Shown: positions 33,664 to 45,931, counted from the first letter of the stretch. The stretch: 64,000 bases of DNA from Sapria himalayana (GCA_029783825.1 JAREIK010002637.1:558001-622000); one strand, 5' to 3'. Notes: generated by a model not told the origin, from the letters alone. Numbers and translations are program-made.

Positions 33664-34734
33664 GTATGTGTTCTTCTCAGTGTGGGACTGTGTGTGTATT
33701 GTTAGGTGTAAGGGTTAAGTTAATTTAGTCGAGTATTGTAAAAATAGTGCAATTGAGTGTTTATACGGGCTAGGGTTCTTTACATGGTGCAACTATTCTA
33801 AAACTATGCAATTACCATATATTGTTGCATAGTTTTTTTGTTATTGATACATATTTTTGGTAACCCCAATAAACCATATCATCTTTCTTTTGTATGTATG
33901 AAAAATAAATTCTGTATCATTCGTAATTGATAAAATACAGTTATTTTTTGTTTTTATCTTGGTATTTATTATGAATTATGATGTTAATATTTATTACGAG
34001 AAATTATGTTGTTAATATTTATTACGAGAAATTATGATGTCAATGTTATTAAATGCAATGAAAAATGATAGGACTTACTTTTTTTTTTTTATGAACACTC
34101 CTTTACTCATTAATTAATTTAAAAACAACTAAATAAAAAAATTATTTTATATTCTAATTTTAATGTATCCTTTTAATTTGGTATGTACGTTTCATGCACA
34201 CTAAGTGTAGAAGAGAAAAATAATGGAGTGACATTTTAAATATTTTTTATGAAATTTCTTGCTAACTAATTTGCATTAGAAATATACAGTGACTATTATC
34301 TCATTATATATCTTTTATATGACATAGTAATAGTTAAGATTCATAAATTTCTTCTACTAATGAAAATTCTTTAACTTTTTTGTTCAATTGCATCACTATC
34401 ATAATAAATATTAGTAATACTTGAAATTGAAAAAGTAACTTCTATAATTAAATATTTAATCAAAATAAATTATTAAAATTTTAATGGTTATAAGTTGATT
34501 CTCTGTTCTTGTACTGGATCAAAAAGTAATTTTTTTTTTATTTTTGTAAGAAAAAATATTGTCTCCTTAAGAAATACAATAATTCATAATAAATTTTTTT
34601 TTGGCATAAGATGATATCCAAAAAGAATATGAAAATGTAGTCAGTTAAATATAATCATCATTTCTAAAACAAATATTTAAGTCAAGGAGAATTTAGAGAA
34701 TGACCATCCATAAGATTGATACATCACGATGTGA

Positions 34735-35340
34735 TCTATGGTTCTTGCGGGGCTTGATGGGGCAGCCACTTGCTGCCCATGCCATCCCACAGGCCTTTGG
34801 TGACCCAGACCCATGCCTTGGCATGATTTAAATTTTGGCATGATTTAAATTTTGGCATGAATAGTACCCGGGTTGTGTTGATGCTCAAACTGCGCCAGAC
34901 CTAAATGAGCCAGTCTGAATTAGTCACAAAGGTCCACTTTTCGGACACAGAGGCATGCTTATGCACGAGTCATTCTTTTGGACGTTCTGGTGACCTTGAC
35001 TGTGCCCGATCCAACTAGGCATGGTCCAAAGCAAGGTTCACATACCCAGGCAAGGGTTTTGTTGTTGTCCCGGACCTTGCTTGATCAACTAAGCATGGTT
35101 TGGATTAAAGTTCATGTGGCACATGCCTAGGCATGGGTTGTACCTCGGACCATGCCCTATTCATGATGTGACTAAGTGCCACTAGGCACTAGAGTGCCAT
35201 GCTAAGGTACGTGTCAAGTTGGGTAATGCTGGTTTTCGAGCATCTCCTTTTTGAGGCATGCCTAGCCTAGCACAATGATATGTTCGGGCCACAAAAATGG
35301 GATGTGCTAGCTTGATATGACATAATCGACATCTTTCTCA
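34735..35340. mobile_element. Decayed hAT-like GC-rich patch in GAUT intron
   Basis: A 600-bp GC-richer island with many GGCATG, CATGCC and CCAGAC words. A direct repeat, GGCATGATTTAAATTTT, occurs twice (34819-34855). The right edge, AATCGACATCTTTCT near 35324-35336, loosely resembles the family end TTGACACCTCT. No target duplication was found. Confidence 0.45.
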
Positions 35341-36216
35341 AATAGTTAATCATTCTTATAACTTTGATATCTGATACAATCAATAGAGCCATGCATGCCA
35401 ACAAAAAAGGTCAACACTAGTTCAAATTAATGTTTCAATTGATATGATACTCAAGTATGCAAAGTTTATAAAAATATTCATTGCTTGTTGTCACTAAGAA
35501 GTGAGACTGAGATACCAAAATTCTTTGATGGCTATATGCATCTTTAATGCTAATAAAGTATTTGAGTTTTTTATAAATTTTTATTTTATTAATCAGGTGG
35601 AATTCTCTGGACCCAATTGAGCCAGAGGCAACCCACATGTACCCCAGGAAATGTAGCTTGTCCTAGTGATTTATTGGTAACTTTTGGGATCTAACTGATA
35701 ATCCCTAAGGAGGTATACATTCAACATCTGGGATTTAAAATAGATGGTAATATCATCTTAATGGTAATATCATACTACCAAGACATTATTAACTCTCTTA
35801 AGAGTATCTCCAACAAGACTATTTAAAATGGCTACTTAAAAAATATTAAAATATTGTATTATCTATTTTAACTATTTATTTTTTTAAGTTAACTCTAATA
35901 ATAATATTTATTTTAGCTATCCACTTTAATTAACTATAACTAACTTTCAAAAATAATATCTAAAATACTATATAAAATGTCATGTCATCGCCATATTGAT
36001 TAAATTCAAAATTTTAACATTTGAAATTTAAAACACTAATTATACAATGATCATATTTATAACGATTATATTTTAAATTGTATTATTTACAACGAACATT
36101 AAGTATAAACTAGTTGGATTTGCTAAACAACAATTTGTAAGAAAAATATTGTGTATTAAAATAACTCTCGCACAATTAAACAATGATTCACTAGATTTGT
36201 TAAGTATTATATAAGA

Positions 36217-36266
36217 AACACATACACACACACACAAGCACAAGCACACACAAACACACACACACA
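36217..36266. repeat. (CA)n microsatellite
   Basis: Imperfect CA run broken by AAG and AAA steps, directly read. Confidence 0.95.
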
Positions 36267-36438
36267 TAGCTGATTTTAACTATTTAAATTCAAATAGGTA
36301 AAAAATAGATAAAATTTCAGGATAAATCTTTCATTTAAACTTAAAATAAACTATTTAAACATTATAGTTGGATTGAAAATAAAAAATCCTTGATTCCCAT
36401 CGTTCGCACGGATTTGTTAAATCAAATTTGTTTTCATG

Positions 36439-36536
36439 CAACGAAAATGAGTTTTCGCGCAACGAAAACTTTGTTTTGGTGTAACGAAAATGAGTTTTCG
36501 TGCAACGAAAACTTTGTTTTGGTGCAACGAAAACAA
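36439..36536. repeat. 43-bp tandem repeat built from 21-22-bp half-units
   Basis: ACGAAAATGAGTTTTCG starts at 36441 and again at 36484, 43 bp apart. Between them are half-units starting ACGAAAACTTTGTTTTGG. Each half-unit is itself a small hairpin (CGAAAA...TTTTCG). Five half-units are visible, the last one partial. Confidence 0.85.
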
Positions 36537-37799
36537 ATTTTAAAAATTTTAAACAACTTGCCCCCGTGTACTGAAACAACGTCAAAACCAAATAATCACA
36601 AAATCAGGGATTGACGTAATCCAAACTCTTGAATTGGAATTGCTAAACAAAAAAAACAACTATAGAAGTGAAAATTACTTGAAATGGGAGGTACTCTTCT
36701 TTTCAAGTGAATTGTGATAGCGCCTGGCGAGGAACATTGACTTGCTACATCTGGAGAGTCAATTGAATAAAATGGGAAATAAATAGGCAAATAGCGAGCC
36801 TGTTAGAGTTGATTTTTAAGAAAATTCCCATTAAAATACTTAAACTGAAGCGTTTAGCGAGTCTCTTGGATATGATCTAAGATTCATTAATAATAATATC
36901 GTTATCATAAATAAAATTGTTAAGGATAATAAAATTATGATAGAGACTATTTTAGTCTATGATGTACAAATATCCTTCTAAGTAACACTATTTGTCCATG
37001 TAAAACCTTTAACCACAAATTGAACTTAAGTTGCAACCAGCCTTTACATTGGATATTTACTTGCATATAATAATAGACTCTCTTGGCGGATGAGATATTT
37101 GTTCTCATATTTTATTAGAATAAAAATTAATCTTTCAACATGATTTGTTATCATCCAGGATAAGAAACTATCTAAAAAAGACACCTAATTATCTGGACAC
37201 TATCAAAAGCGGATGACACATAGATATAATACAAAGAAAGTCATGAATGAGACAAAATGTATTAGATGAGATGTTGGGTCCAACATTGTTAATTTTTTCT
37301 GATAGTAATCAAAAGATTAAAATTAGTAGAATCATTTGACTTTCCAATAAATTGATCAATGGTCTAAATGAGACTTAATCTCCTCTCTAAACTATAGAAT
37401 GAAGGGTATCTAAACAATCATTCTTGTGGCTATCTAAACTTGGTATCGTACTAAACAAGATAATAATGTAGTAAGGAATAGTAAGTGAATAAACTTCTTT
37501 GTCATGGATCACTTCACTCTCATTAGTACCAGGCTAGACATCTTATAGTACCATTGGAAAAAGTAGAGAACCATAGCTTGAAATTTATTGATAATATGAT
37601 TTAATAGGCTGAGAAGATGTTAAAGGGAGATACTCATTTCACATAAATATATACCAAATGCTACTTCAACTCGGAATGAATAAAGTTTTTAATGATTTTT
37701 TAATTTCAATAGTCCAAAGTAAAATCTTGAAAAAAGTTTGTATCTCAAAGTTTGTTACTTTTGAAGACCATTGAATCCAATCCTAAGGCTTATAATTGC

Positions 37800-39650
37800 A
37801 AAATTGGTGAAGGATAAGAAAGATGGAGGAGAACTTTTAAATAAAAAATGTAATTTTATTAAAATTGAAGAAAATATTTTATGAATACAAATAATTCTAT
37901 ATATATTGTCCAAAGCATCACACAAGTCTAATGCTCTTAAACAATGAAAAAAAAAATAAAAAAAAAATAAAATTTAATAAAACCTTAATATTCCCTACAA
38001 GTTGGGGCATATATATCATAGATCCTTAGTTTGGATGAGAGAAAGTAATATGTGTGCTTTTTAAGAGGTTTCATGAAGAAGTCTTTAGTCTGTTCATTAG
38101 TAGTTATATAAGATTTAGTTGATCAAACAATTATTATTTTTTATCAAATGAAGTATTAATTAATCTTAATATATTTTATTTATTGGTGGAATACTAATTT
38201 AATTGCAATGTACCATGATACTTAGTTATCACAATAAAATATCATTGGTCTCGGTATACGAATAAATAGTTTTTTCATAAAATACTTTGTCCATTATAGC
38301 TTATAAGTAGTTGATGTTATAACTTCTTACTCAAATTTAATATTAGATTTTAAAATAATTGATTGTCTCTAAGAGATGAGGTTATTTGCAAAAAAATATA
38401 TATATATATAATTCGTTATGAATCTATTTTTTATGATTGCAATTGCCCAATTAGAATCTGAATATGTTTCTATTCGATTATATCAATGATCTCTAAATGT
38501 AATCTCATATGATAAATAAATAAATAAATATATATATATATATGAGAATCTTAAAAACTGCATTCATATGAATATATTTAATTAAATCTATAAAATAACT
38601 AACTATACTAATAACGTAGGTAATATTAGACTTAATCACAGTCAAATAGTTTAGTTTTCTAATAATCCTTCTATATTCATTAGAAACAATTGATGTACTA
38701 TTACCAATATTTATAGATGAATTAATAGTAGATCAAGTAGTGAGTTAGTAGATGCATATCTCAATGTATCGAGGTGAGATAAATATTCAAAGAGTATCTT
38801 ATATGGGAAATAAAAGTTGTGCCCCATTAGTATCCAACACGACAACACCAAGAAATAATCTCAAGCATTACAAATTCTTTTTTTGAATTTTAATTTGTAG
38901 AAATTTTTTAGTTGAGATATAGGCAACTAATTATCTTCTGTCAAAGAGTCTAACACGATGCAAGTTAAAAGTGCCTCTCATAGGTATATAAACTAGTATG
39001 AGATATGACATGAAAGAATTGAAGAAGATATCTGATTGATTATGAATGTAGTTGTTAAAACTATTTATTTTTAAAAATATCTAGGTACACTCTAATGAAA
39101 TAACAATATCTTAGTATTTTTAATTAGATGTTGATTCATCTTTTGTTATCCTATTCTGTGTAGGAGTTCCAACATGTTATCTTTGATATGTCATCTTGTA
39201 TTTCTTGAAGAAACATGAAATTGATGTGAAATATATAATAATTCAGTATTATCTTATAAATCTTTAATGTCACATTTAAATTGAGTTTTAATTATTTCAT
39301 AAAATTTTATTAAAATGAAAAAAATTAAAATTTTTTGTTAAATATAAATCCAGTATAATTAGGTATAATCATCTTGTATTTCTGGTATGTCTGATTAAAA
39401 ATTTTAGTATGATTTATTTAGTTGACTATATCTCACAATTAATATATGTTATTCATCTGATACTCGATTTTAGAATTTTTGATTTGTCTAGTGATGTGTA
39501 TCATAATTAAGTGTGAATTACTAATGAATTAATAGTAGAGGTAGTCAAATATTTAAAAGGGTTTGTATGAGTCAAGAAGAATAGATGCAATCCATTTTGC
39601 TCAATTCTCAAGGATGTCATTTGTTTAGTTTGACGATCCTGTATAAAAAT
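37800..39650 (-). pseudogene. Ty1/copia relic, antisense inside GAUT intron
   Basis: Read on the minus strand, about 38400-38060 gives a degraded RNase H. It has Y/F-Y-C-D-N, then I-A-I-K-L-V-F-H-Q, then I-K-Y-I-K-I-N-Y-F-I, matching the copia CDNQAA...NPVFHERTKHIEIDCHFI block. Then T-T-N-E-Q-T-K-D-F-F-M-K-P-L matches the usual TKPL end. The 37800-37980 stretch beyond it looks like a 3' LTR with an A-rich tail. Sequence out to about 39650 is probably RT and integrase but too damaged to call with certainty. It lies antisense to the gene. Confidence 0.65.
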
Positions 39651-40019
39651 ATAAAATAAAGAAAAAATGATGGCATACTCTTATTACTTCATAAAGTAAT
39701 TGATAGACATTAAATTATGATAAAATTCTAACAATAATAAAATGATACATATCCATCTTGTGCTAGTAGAAATATTATCTTTATTCTTTGTCTATCATTA
39801 AATCGAGGACTCTCCTCTTTACATTTATGTGCATGCTAGCTGCTCAATTTTTGGAATATGAGTTCCTAGAGACCAATGAAGTTGCACAAAAATTGAGGAT
39901 GCTGAATTTTATGAGAATGTTGTCTTTATGAAAAAATTCCAATTAACCTCAAGCAGGAATTTTTGGGTATATATGTATACATATATGCCCATTCATGACC
40001 CTAAGTGGTATGAGACATT

Positions 40020-40165
40020 GGGCCAAATTTGCTTCTTGTGGCACATGGGTTGTTATTTCAGGCCAACACAGTCTGCACCAATTTCAAAGGCAGATCATGT
40101 CATGCTAGGCATGCTTTTTGTGGGTCGTGCCTCGTGCCAAACTGGGCTGCTCGACCTATCTGAGA
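40020..40165. mobile_element. hAT-like GC-rich fragment in GAUT intron
   Basis: A short patch with CATGCTAGGCATGC and CGTGCCTCGTGCC words. It is covered by an open frame (39928-40197) that has no other support as a gene. Ends are not preserved. Confidence 0.35.
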
Positions 40166-41274
40166 TCTCTAATTTGACTCCACTTTACCTAACTTGATAT
40201 GACTCTACTTGATTTATACACACCTACATTAATCACTTTAATATCCAAATATAAAAATTTTCTCATTTATACACACCACTAGGTATTAGCGAATGTTATT
40301 ATTTATTGGCAATAATAGCATCTATTAGGCTGTTATGGTTGCTGCTAGTTTAGACAATAATATTGATCATATTTTTTACATCGCAATGAAACTTAGATAA
40401 ATGATAACATGTTATTTTACTATGAAGACTCACCTATGTACACTAAAATGCAACTTAGTAGAAATAGCAGACACAAGCATAATATTATGATCTCAACTAA
40501 CATGGAGGTTGAAAGGTCATACATAGTGTATAAGGCTTATGCTTTATTGTGATGTTTGAGATAAGTTAATATCTCGACAATATTATTCTTAAAAATCAGA
40601 GAGACTATGATAATTCTTGAAATTCGAGGTATATTGCCCCTTGACGAATGTAGTTGTCATCTCATAAAAGTATATCTAATATATGCATATAATACAAGAA
40701 TTTCTCAGATAATCAATTATCTTTATATAATTCTTGCCCAATATAAGGCTACCATTTTAGTATTAGGTATGTGAGAGATAAACATCTCAACAACCTTATA
40801 TTTTCAACAAGGCATTGTGTTTGAGTCAAAACTTATATTGGAGTATGCTGTCATAATTTGGAAATTCTCAGTCTGACTTTATCCTTACTAGTTATTGTGG
40901 GGGCATTTTGAAAGAAGGGTGCGCATTCATTGGAGAATGTGCATATTCATTTAGGAGAATCATGAACTATGAGTCTTACAATGGGGGTTGCTAATCAAAA
41001 AAAAAAAATCTCCCTTCTGGAAGAAAATGTGGTGGGTTTGAATGCAGCTTTAAAGCCACCTTGTCTTGAAACCAATTGGTACTTGAGGATACCAAAAGTT
41101 ATATTATTACATAGCAACTTAAAGATGTTGCAAGATGTTTTGTTCATTTTGTGCATTGCTTACTGTTTTCACATGCTTTTTTTGGTAGTTTACTACATTA
41201 TAAACTCGAATGATTCCTAGTTCGCATGGTTCAATGTTGATGGTTATCGAGGTAGAACTTGAGATAGCAATTTG

Positions 41275-41460
41275 GGATGGATCTTTTTTGACGCCATACT
41301 GGTCTAGGCTGCTCGTTGCCTAGAATATCAGACCTGGCCTGGCTTGGCCTGCTCATCCTACAAAATCAGGCATGGTTTTGCTCAGTCCTGCTCACAAAAG
41401 TGCTGGGACGAGTTTGGGACTGCCAAGATATGTCTGGCCCAAGTTACCACTACTAGTTAA
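41275..41460. mobile_element. hAT-like GC-rich fragment just before GAUT exon c
   Basis: A patch with GGCCTGGCTTGGCCTGC and GGCATGG words, 185 bp upstream of the exon acceptor. No family ends or target duplication are visible. Confidence 0.35.
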
Positions 41461-41644
41461 GAAAAAGTGTTTGCGAGGCTGACATTTGTTTCAATTTGTG
41501 CAGATGCTAAATTATAGGACCTGTTATTATTATATGTGCTTGGTTGTTCTTCATCCAATATTTGGATCATTGAACAGATTAAAATATGTATTTGTTGCTT
41601 AAAAATTTTCAAAGACAATGTTTGCAATTAATGGCTTTGTACAG

Positions 41645-42235
41645 ATAGATAAGTTTGAGAAGGAAATTCGGGAATCTAAGTTTGCAGAGCTGATGAATAA
41701 ACACTTCGCTGCAAGTTCAATTCCAAAAAGTATTCATTGTCTTTCTCTACGCCTAACTGATGAGTATTCATCTAATGCCTATGCTCGCAAACAATTACCT
41801 CCTCCAGAGTTGCTTCCTTTACTGTCTAACAATTCATACCATCATTTTATCCTGTCAACCGACAATATTTTGGCTGCTTCAGTTGTTGTCAGTTCTGCAA
41901 TCCAATCATCTTTATATCCGGAGAAGATAGTTTTTCACGTCATCACCGACAAGAAAACTTATGCTGGTATGCATTCATGGTTTGCATTACATCCAACCTT
42001 TCCAGCTATTGTTGAAGTTAAAGGTGTTCACCAATTTGACTGGTTAACAAGGGAGAATGTGCCAGTTCTGGAAGCAGTAGAGAACCACAATGGAATCCGA
42101 AATTATTACCATGGAAATCACAATGTGGGATCCGATCTCTTGGATACAACTCCAAGGAGATTTGCTTCAAAATTGCAGGCTCGAAGTCCTAAATACATAT
42201 CTTTGCTGAATCACCTTCGCATATATTTGCCTGAG
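41645..42235 (+). CDS. GAUT13/14: Galacturonosyltransferase (GAUT13/14-like), catalytic-domain exon c
   Basis: This 591-bp exon encodes 197 codons in phase 0, beginning I-D-K-F-E-K-E-I-R-E and ending H-L-R-I-Y-L-P-E. The acceptor is TTGTACAG (41644) and the donor is GTAATC (42236). It covers the start of the GT8 domain. Family blocks visible are A-A-S-S-I-P-K-S-I-H-C-L-S-L-R-L, Y-H-H-F-I-L-S-T-D-N-I-L-A-A-S-V-V, F-H-V-I-T-D-K-K-T-Y and S-P-K-Y-I-S-L-L-N-H-L-R. The enzyme transfers galacturonic acid from UDP-GalA in pectin synthesis in the Golgi. The catalytic DDD and later substrate-binding motifs should lie in the next exon, which is not in the window. The ATG at 41618 is inside the intron and is not a start. 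No stop interrupts the frame, so the gene appears functional. Confidence 0.95.
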
Positions 42236-43597
42236 GTAATCTGATGTTGACTTTTGTTGAAATTTTCTATTGTATTTTATGATTTTTTATTGCAATTTAT
42301 TTTTTTTTATTTACATTTGAGTTGTACTAACACACACACACACATATTTCTTGTATTTTCATTTTTAGAGTGAATGAGAAATGAACATTTTTGCTTATAT
42401 TTATATCGTTCTCTCTTGAAGCTTTGTTTTCAACATCGTATCAAAGACTTGACGTACTTGTTGGTGCACCATAGTGCAATGGCTGTGTGTGTATGTTGAT
42501 ACGATGTGAAGATGTGTGAAGCTTTCTGTGTAGTGCTACACTCATGAACATGTTTCAGGCATCAAGGTGATGTCCATGATATCATGCCCAAGCCCTACAC
42601 GTGTTTGGATAAGTGTTGTGCACCTGTGGTGATTCATGGCGAAGTGCATGGATAGTGGTGGAAGTCTTATGCATTTTTGGTTACTCGTGGTGAAGTATGT
42701 GGATAGTGGTGCAATAAGATATGTGCCAGAACAATGGTGCTTTATTTATAGACTTTAGAGTGAAGCTGTAGGTGGTGTGACCCATGGAGCAAGTGTTGTG
42801 CAATTGTTGATTTTGTGCAGTGTAGAGCAAGTGCTACATGCTTTAGGTTTCCTTTGTTTTATTTTTGTTGTGGTGCTGTAAGTTGGTACGTGGTATCTAA
42901 TGATAATATGATGGCAATTAGTGTAGGATCACATGAAATAACTTAGTAGAAGCGGAAAGTAGATACATATTCGCATGGGCCACTTCAATGAAGGTTTGAT
43001 TTGTGAGTTAAGGGTATGTGAAATATTTGTTTGTTGATCCACTTAAGATTAATTTAGATGATTAATTAGTGATTGATGCATAATTATTTGCCCATATGTG
43101 ATAGTCTATTGATTTTAATATGATCAATATATCTGGTTCTTGTTAGATGTGCAAAAAATATTGAAAATTAGTCTTGTATAGACTAACTAATCAATATGAG
43201 ACTACTCATTATATAGTATGGATAGATGTGACAAATGGATTGGAAGGCCCTATTACTACCCATGGCTTGACCTAAGAAAATTGGCCCAAGCATGACTTGA
43301 GAAAATTGGCTCAGGCACGACCCAACATGGTTGCATGGCTACGAAAATTGGCTGAGGATGTTCCTATTTGTGAGGTGCAGCCTATATGTCATAGTAGTGT
43401 GCAACATGACATGACTTACAAAGTTGGCTCGTGCAAGTTGAAATTTGCTTGGTGACATAACGCGCCTAGGTCATGTGCTGCATTTGATAGATATCCTAAC
43501 TTGAATTGGCACATGAATATCACACACCATTAAAAAAAAAGACCATGAACATGTCTAGATGGGTTGGGTTGGGCCGAGTCATGGCTAGACATTCTCA

Positions 43598-43631
<34 letters not shown>

Positions 43632-44028
43632 ATATATTTTTGATAAATATATAGAAATCAAGTGTGATATATATATATAGAACATTTTCCAAAAATAATA
43701 TTAGATATTTTCTGATAAATATTAGATATTTTCCTAAAAATATGAATATTTTTCGATAAATAATATCGGTCATCGTAAGTATTTTGGTAATTTATGATTA
43801 TATGTAGGCATAGAATGGAAAAGTTATAGATTGATTTTATGATTTGAGTTTTAGTGAGTTTTATTGTATAGTCATAAAATTGATAAGTTTTTGAAAATAT
43901 TTAGTTGAGTGGATAGGACATGTGGTCTTGCAAAGTTTCGATATCCATTCTTGGTTAAGTTTGTGCTTAATTGGTTTTGATAATCTTTGTACGCTACAAC
44001 TTTGCCGAGTTATTAGCATAAATTTTTC
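42236..44028 (+). other. Downstream GAUT intron, AT-rich with a decayed hAT patch
   Basis: Following the donor at 42236 no exon matching the rest of the GT8 domain was found to the end of the window, so the intron may exceed 21 kb. At 42440-42900 lies a G- and T-rich stretch with repeated GTGTTGTGCA and GTGGTG words. At 43223-43595 a GC-rich patch starts TAGATGTGACAAATGG, which resembles a hAT family end. It contains GCCCAAGCATGACTTG-like words and runs to an (AT)n tract at about 43600-43628. Confidence 0.5.
43600..43628. repeat. (AT)n microsatellite
   Basis: Uninterrupted alternating AT run, directly read. Confidence 0.95.
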
Positions 44029-44640
44029 AATGTGCAACATATTCTTTATGATTATAATATTATTATAGAGTTGTAATTATACTCATCTCATAAAATTTAA
44101 ATGATTATAACATCTAATTTTATGTCGCAATGACCAAATATCCCTATTGTGCTAAAGGTTATGCTCATATCTTATTGTCACAACTTTATTTTTTATATGT
44201 CTCGGTAGTTTCAAGCCAGAGTCATGAGTTTTTTTAATAAAATTATAATTTTTGAGATATAAAAATTATAAAACCTTAACTACCAAGACCAAGGTCATAA
44301 AAATTATTTAGAGTTATAACTTTTTGAATATTAAAAATTACTAAAGATATTTTTTGAGTATAATTTATTTTTAACTCTAGAATTTTTGTCCTCAAAGGAA
44401 AGCATAATCATGACTTATATGCACGAGCTATTTTTTAGTATTGTGACATCTTCGCAGTACCTTAATAATATGATATATAAGAAAAGAGAATTATAGTATC
44501 GTGACCACCCACTGTGTCATGGATACTTGAGATATGTGAAGGACAAATTTTATGTCGTGGTTATTTTTCAGCGTCGTGGTTGTGACCAACACAAGAGAGA
44601 CCTTTTGTGACGTTCCAATCCCCAGGGTCTCATTCATACA
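44029..44640 (+). repeat. Ancient 600-bp dispersed duplication, copy 1
   Basis: It aligns in the same orientation with 58024-58640. Shared landmarks include 'tactcatctcataaaatttaaatg' near 44078, a 'ttattgtcacaactttatt' segment, 'aaaggaaagcataa' near 44395, 'acccactgtgtcatgga' near 44506 and 'tatgtcgtggttatttttc' near 44551. By eye the two copies differ at perhaps one base in four or five. The family is not recognised. Confidence 0.75.
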
Positions 44641-45420
44641 TCATGCAAAGAAAATATGCAATCTAATAGTTTTTTTTAAATGTTGTCTTACACATTTTTT
44701 TTTGTTCAACGAAATAAAAAAAATATAATACAACTCAAATCACAACTGACTTTTATCACACATTTAGTTTTGCATGTGGGTCTGTCATCTGTATTAGACT
44801 TGTACCGAAAAGTTAGTCTTACAATGGAGTAAGCAAAGCTTAACATATATAAATTCGTACTGGGCTACTACCATCTAAGTGCACTCAAAAAAAAATAAAA
44901 TCTTGCATGCATATCAATATATATTCAAGTATAATATTTACATGAATGAAGATATAAATGTAATGTTTTTGTGTTCATATCTCAAGTCTCACATACTTCT
45001 TCATACATGCTGAAACTAAGTGTGATATATATTATATATATATAATATATGTCCCACCTTGTCGTGCTAGGCACGGCCTGACTAACCCTAGTCTGCCACT
45101 TCTTGCCGGGCCTTGGGGATTTTGTTTCCGATCGTGTCGGGACTAGAGGTATCAAATGGGTTGTGTTAAGCTGGCATGACATGACTCAAAAATGGTAGGC
45201 CCAACACAACCCAACTAGCCCGAGTATACTAGATCTGGGCTGGTTCATTTTGGGCCTTGAGGATTTCATGTCGAGTCATGCTGGTACGTGTTGTTTCAGG
45301 CCTGTTTGGAATTGAGTTATCTATAATTCTAAATATTATATACTTCGATATAAAATTACTTAAATAAATAAATATAACAAAAAAAAAATAAAATTATAAT
45401 CACAAGCCACAACTCACAAC
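44641..45420. other. Unassigned DNA with a hAT-family left end
   Basis: AT-rich up to about 45055. Then a GC-richer patch contains CTAGGCACGGCCTGAC and TTGCCGGGCC. At 45144 there is a TAGAGGTATCAAATGGG sequence, a hAT left end. This could be the outer end of the minus-strand hAT relic (46140-47830), whose other end is at 58021. However, the flanking 8-mers (GTCGGGAC and TATGCAAT) do not match. Confidence 0.4.
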
Positions 45421-45923
45421 TAGAGGTGTCAAACGTGCCGGGCCGGCCCGGCCCTGCACGAGGCACGGCACGGTTCGGCCGTGCCTGGGCCGGCCCGGCA
45501 CGATCAAAAAACGTGCCCGGGCCCGTGCCGTGCCCGGGCGAACAAAGCACGTGCCGTGCCGTGCCCGGGCGAACAAAGCACGTGCCGTGCCGTGCCTGGC
45601 CCGGCACGGCTCGTGCCTTGGCACGGCACGCCGGCACGGGTCCATCCCGTGCCGGTTCACGCAGGCACGCGTGGCACTGGCGGCGTGCCACGCGTGCCTG
45701 CGTCGTGAGTCGTGAGTCGCGACTCGTGACCCAACCGGGCCCCGCCCCCGGTAAAAAGACCGCGGGTCGGGTCCAAACAGACCCGCCCCGCCTGCCCTGC
45801 CTTGCCGTGCGCCCGTGCCGCCTGGCCAAGCCAAGCCGTGCCCGAGCGGGCTGGCACGGCACGGCACGGCCTTGCCGTGCCCACGGGCCGTGCCGTGCTG
45901 GGCCGGCCCGTTTGACACCTCTA
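45421..45923. mobile_element. Short hAT (Dart-like) element, perfect TSD, very GC-rich
   Basis: The element is 503 bp with ends TAGAGGTGTCAAACGTGCC and GGCCCGTTTGACACCTCTA. An exact 8-bp duplication, CTCACAAC, lies at 45413-45420 and 45924-45931. It is the least decayed copy: GTGCCGTGCC and GGCACGG words are nearly all CpG-intact. A 31-bp unit (GTGCCGTGCCCGGGCGAACA...) is repeated near 45525-45590. A perfect 17-bp inverted repeat lies at 45661-45677 and 45685-45701 with a 7-base loop, followed by the 12-bp palindrome GAGTCGCGACTC. Long open frames on both strands (up to 190 codons) come from GC richness and are not genes. Confidence 0.93.
45661..45701. repeat. Perfect 17-bp inverted repeat inside hAT element
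   Basis: The left arm GCAGGCACGCGTGGCAC (45661-45677) and its exact complement (45685-45701) enclose the loop TGGCGGC. It can form a very stable hairpin in single-stranded DNA or RNA. Confidence 0.9.
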
Positions 45924-45931
45924 CTCACAAC

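Larger units (their letters stand above)
35793..36884. mobile_element. Candidate TIR element with internal 43-bp repeat
   Basis: The left edge CTCTTAAGAGTATCTCCAAC (from 35794) and the complement of the right edge (AATCTTAGATCATATCCAAG) look like diverged inverted repeats. The words GAGTATCTCCAACA and TCTTGGATATGATC are typical of plant MITE-like ends. Flanking 9-mers CATTATTAA (35784-35792) and CATTAATAA (36885-36893) match at eight of nine, which would fit a Mutator-like duplication, though AT-rich flanks make chance agreement easy. It has no transposase. It contains a CA microsatellite and the tandem repeat listed below. Confidence 0.45.
33664..41644 (+). other. GAUT intron of 7,981 bp filled with transposon remains
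   Basis: The donor GTATGT at 33664 and the acceptor TTTGTACAG ending at 41644 bound this intron. Inside it are a hAT-like patch at about 34735-35340, a candidate TIR element at 35793-36884, a minus-strand copia relic at about 37800-39650, and hAT-like patches at about 40020-40165 and 41275-41460. The remaining sequence is AT-rich with no recognised gene. At 33960-34040 the phrase 'tatttattacgagaaattatg' is repeated. The 83-codon open frame at 40969-41220 has no known domain and no splice signals linking it to the gene. Confidence 0.85.

Noticed and set aside
40969..41220. 83-codon frame upstream of GAUT exon c
   Set aside because: It has no recognised domain and no splice signals in the right phase, and it sits in TE-rich intron sequence.
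41618..41644. ATG at 41618 as the start of the GAUT frame
   Set aside because: The residues before 41645 do not match GAUT proteins. A good acceptor sits at 41644 and the frame joins in phase to the exon ending at 33663.
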